DNA of 64,000 nt from Ruegeria lacuscaerulensis (GTDB lineage Bacteria; Pseudomonadota; Alphaproteobacteria; Rhodobacterales; Rhodobacteraceae), in NCBI RefSeq assembly GCF_013031245.1, contig NZ_WPZL01000006.1, forward strand, positions 186,001 through 250,000, read 5' to 3'. This document shows, piece after piece, positions 62,615 to 64,000 of the stretch; the stretch's first letter is position 1; each line of letters opens with the position of its first letter. Under the pieces are notes generated by a model. It was not told the origin of the DNA, ran no database searches, and saw only the letters and a program-made list of their open reading frames with translations. The position numbers and the translations under genes were made by a program.

Positions 62615-62843
62615 CGTCGGTATCCTGTCATCTGGGTCGGGTGCAGCATCACCCCGGAGTCACCGGGGATCAATATCGTTTGCGACACCAGCGGCTGCTG
62701 AACTGACGGAATTGACCGGACAACCTTATTGTTTCATTCGTTTTCTGAACTTTGCGCAGATCGGGTTTGGGAAAGGCGCTTGCGTGTCACCTGTCGCCTC
62801 AGATATCCCCGGAGGGACTGTAATCTTCCAGACGGGAGTACAC

Positions 62844-63623
62844 ATGATCCTGTCCGTTGCCCGCCGATTGATAATCGCGGCCCTGGTGTTGAGCGCTTCG
62901 ACGCTGGCTCCGATCCGGGCCGGGGCCGAAGATATTTTGGTTTTTGCAGCTGCCAGCCTGAAGACCGCTCTGGATGAGATCGCGCCTGTGTTCGAACAGC
63001 AGACAGGGCATGAGGTCACGGTGTCTTATGCCGCCTCTTCGGTGCTGGCCCGACAGATCCAGCTGGGCGCGCCAGCGGACCTGTTCATTTCCGCCAATAT
63101 CGACTGGATGGACGTTTTGCAGGATCAGGGTTTGATTGATCCGGCGACTCGGGTTGATCTGTTGGGGAATGGGTTGGTTCTGATTGGAGGGGTGGAACAG
63201 GTCGAGATAGGCCAGATGCGCGCGGATGTAGACTTGTCCGCTGCGCTGGGTGGCGGGCATCTGGCAATGGCGCTGGTGGATGCGGTTCCAGCCGGTATTT
63301 ACGGCAAAGCCGCTCTGCAGAGCCTTGGTCTGTGGGAGACTGTCCAGGGCCAGATCGCGCAGACCGACAATGTCCGCGCGGCCCTTGCGCTGGTCGCGGC
63401 GGGGGCAGCTCCGCTGGGGATCGTCTACCGGTCTGATGCGCTGGCCGAAAACAAGGTTCAGGTCGTCGCTTCGTTCGCGCCCGACCTGCATCCGCCAATC
63501 ATTTACCCCGCTGCAGTGACCGTGTCAGGTTCACCTCAAGCGCAGGCATTTCTGGATCACCTTCAGTCAGGCGCGGCTCAAAGCATCTTTACAGAACAGG
63601 GCTTTGCCCTGCCGGGCCGTTAA
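62844..63623 (+). CDS. modA: Molybdate ABC transporter substrate-binding protein
   Basis: A 259-residue periplasmic binding protein. After the signal peptide (MILSVARRLIIAALVLSASTLAPIRAGA) come EDILVFAAASLKTALDEIAPVFEQQTGHEVTVSYAASSVLARQIQLGAPADLFISAN, the oxyanion-binding ModA pattern with the ligand serines in AAASL and ASSV. GACGGGAGTACAC precedes the ATG at 62844; the long open frame upstream is ignored. It is followed after 3 bases by modB. In the 229-base gap upstream I see no ModE-box or molybdenum-cofactor riboswitch. Confidence 0.95.
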   Translation: MILSVARRLIIAALVLSASTLAPIRAGAEDILVFAAASLKTALDEIAPVFEQQTGHEVTVSYAASSVLARQIQLGAPADLFISANIDWMDVLQDQGLIDPATRVDLLGNGLVLIGGVEQVEIGQMRADVDLSAALGGGHLAMALVDAVPAGIYGKAALQSLGLWETVQGQIAQTDNVRAALALVAAGAAPLGIVYRSDALAENKVQVVASFAPDLHPPIIYPAAVTVSGSPQAQAFLDHLQSGAAQSIFTEQGFALPGR

Positions 63624-63626
63624 CGC

Positions 63627-64000
63627 ATGGGGTGGCTGGGTCCTGCAGAACTTGAGGCGCTGAGACTGTCACTGCGCGTGTCCTTTTGGGCGACGCTGGT
63701 GACATTGCCATTCGGAATTTTCGTGGCCTACGCGCTGGCCCGCTGGCGGTTTCCTGGCCGCCAGTTGCTGAACGGGTTGGTGCATTTGCCACTGATCATG
63801 CCGCCTGTGGTGACGGGTTACCTGCTGTTGCTGACCTTTGGCATCCAGGGGCCGATGGGTCGATTGCTGGCTGAATTTGGCATCGTTGTGGCCTTTCGCT
63901 GGACCGGAGCGGCACTGGCGGCGGGGATCATGGCCTTCCCCTTGATGGTGCGCGCCATCCGCCTGTCGATCGAGGCTGTCGATCCAAAATTGGAACAGGC
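63627..64000 (+). CDS. modB: Molybdate ABC transporter permease, N-terminal part
   Basis: The first 124 codons of an inner-membrane permease; the gene continues past the right edge. It begins MGWLGPAELEALRLSLRVSFW and has three hydrophobic segments, including FWATLVTLPFGIFVAYALAR, LVHLPLIMPPVVTGYLLLL and ALAAGIMAFPLMVRAIRLSIEAVDPKLEQA, the last being the start of the EAA loop that contacts ModC. Its ATG is 3 bases after the modA stop, so they form an operon. Confidence 0.93.
   Translation, partial: MGWLGPAELEALRLSLRVSFWATLVTLPFGIFVAYALARWRFPGRQLLNGLVHLPLIMPPVVTGYLLLLTFGIQGPMGRLLAEFGIVVAFRWTGAALAAGIMAFPLMVRAIRLSIEAVDPKLEQ

Noticed and set aside
62615..62843. Possible molybdenum-cofactor riboswitch or ModE site before modA
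   Set aside because: No matching palindrome or conserved helix pattern could be recognised.

Overview
The window looks like chromosomal DNA of an alphaproteobacterium of the order Rhodobacterales (Roseobacter-like). The grounds are moderately high GC, an mreBCD-mrdA order, an archaeal-type class I lysyl-tRNA synthetase, an NDUFS4-type complex I accessory subunit, an NsrR-like Rrf2 regulator, and a leucine leader peptide in front of leuA. No species is claimed. There is no rRNA operon, CRISPR array, intact insertion sequence or prophage.

Layout. 1-2.7 kb (minus): the elongation and cell-shape operon mreB-mreC-mreD-mrdA, with mrdA running off the left edge. 2.8-11.3 kb: rlmJ, a class III adenylate cyclase/TolB-like/TPR protein, leuA with an attenuator-type leader, an SDR, a secreted MORN-repeat protein and NAD+ synthetase. 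11.6-22.3 kb: housekeeping genes (gltX, a tesA-like esterase divergent from an FtsX-type ABC exporter, an L,D-transpeptidase, a cold-shock protein), an NsrR-like regulator behind an FNR-like box, and a frameshifted Tat-exported metallo-beta-lactamase-fold gene. 22.4-38.6 kb: ettA, an HNH nuclease, nadD, dacB, an Lrp/phhA/phhB phenylalanine hydroxylation unit, class I lysS, a large beta-helix protein and several small stress-type proteins. 38.6-40.4 kb is a small accessory island: an ORF6N-domain gene with a 31-nt palindrome at its start codon, a REP-like inverted repeat, and an AT-richer DUF4238 gene interrupted by one in-frame TGA. 40.4-44.2 kb: uvrB, small genes and tRNA-Arg(TCT).

44.3-61.1 kb is an inositol catabolism locus. 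It holds iolG, a CUT2-type sugar ABC transporter, iolD, iolE, a phytanoyl-CoA-dioxygenase-family oxygenase, iolB and an SDR on the plus strand. An aldolase, a second divergent IolB and the IolC-type kinase lie on the minus strand. Two more Gfo/Idh/MocA oxidoreductases and a LacI-family repressor complete it. Four copies of one palindrome (TTGCAACCGGTTGCAA or a one-base variant) stand before iolG, before the transporter, between iolC and the Gfo/Idh genes, and before the LacI gene, which defines a local regulon. No iolA-type semialdehyde dehydrogenase is present. The window ends with tRNA-Val(TAC), a class V aminotransferase-like gene, modA and the start of modB.

The most interesting items are: the leuA leader, apparently leaderless, with rare CTA leucine codons and competing hairpins; the LacI regulon with an unexpected oxygenase and a second IolB; the ORF6N gene with two matching ATCACA-N3-TGTGAT sites; the DUF4238 gene with a single TGA; and the MORN protein, whose 18 repeats are a duplicated nine-repeat block.
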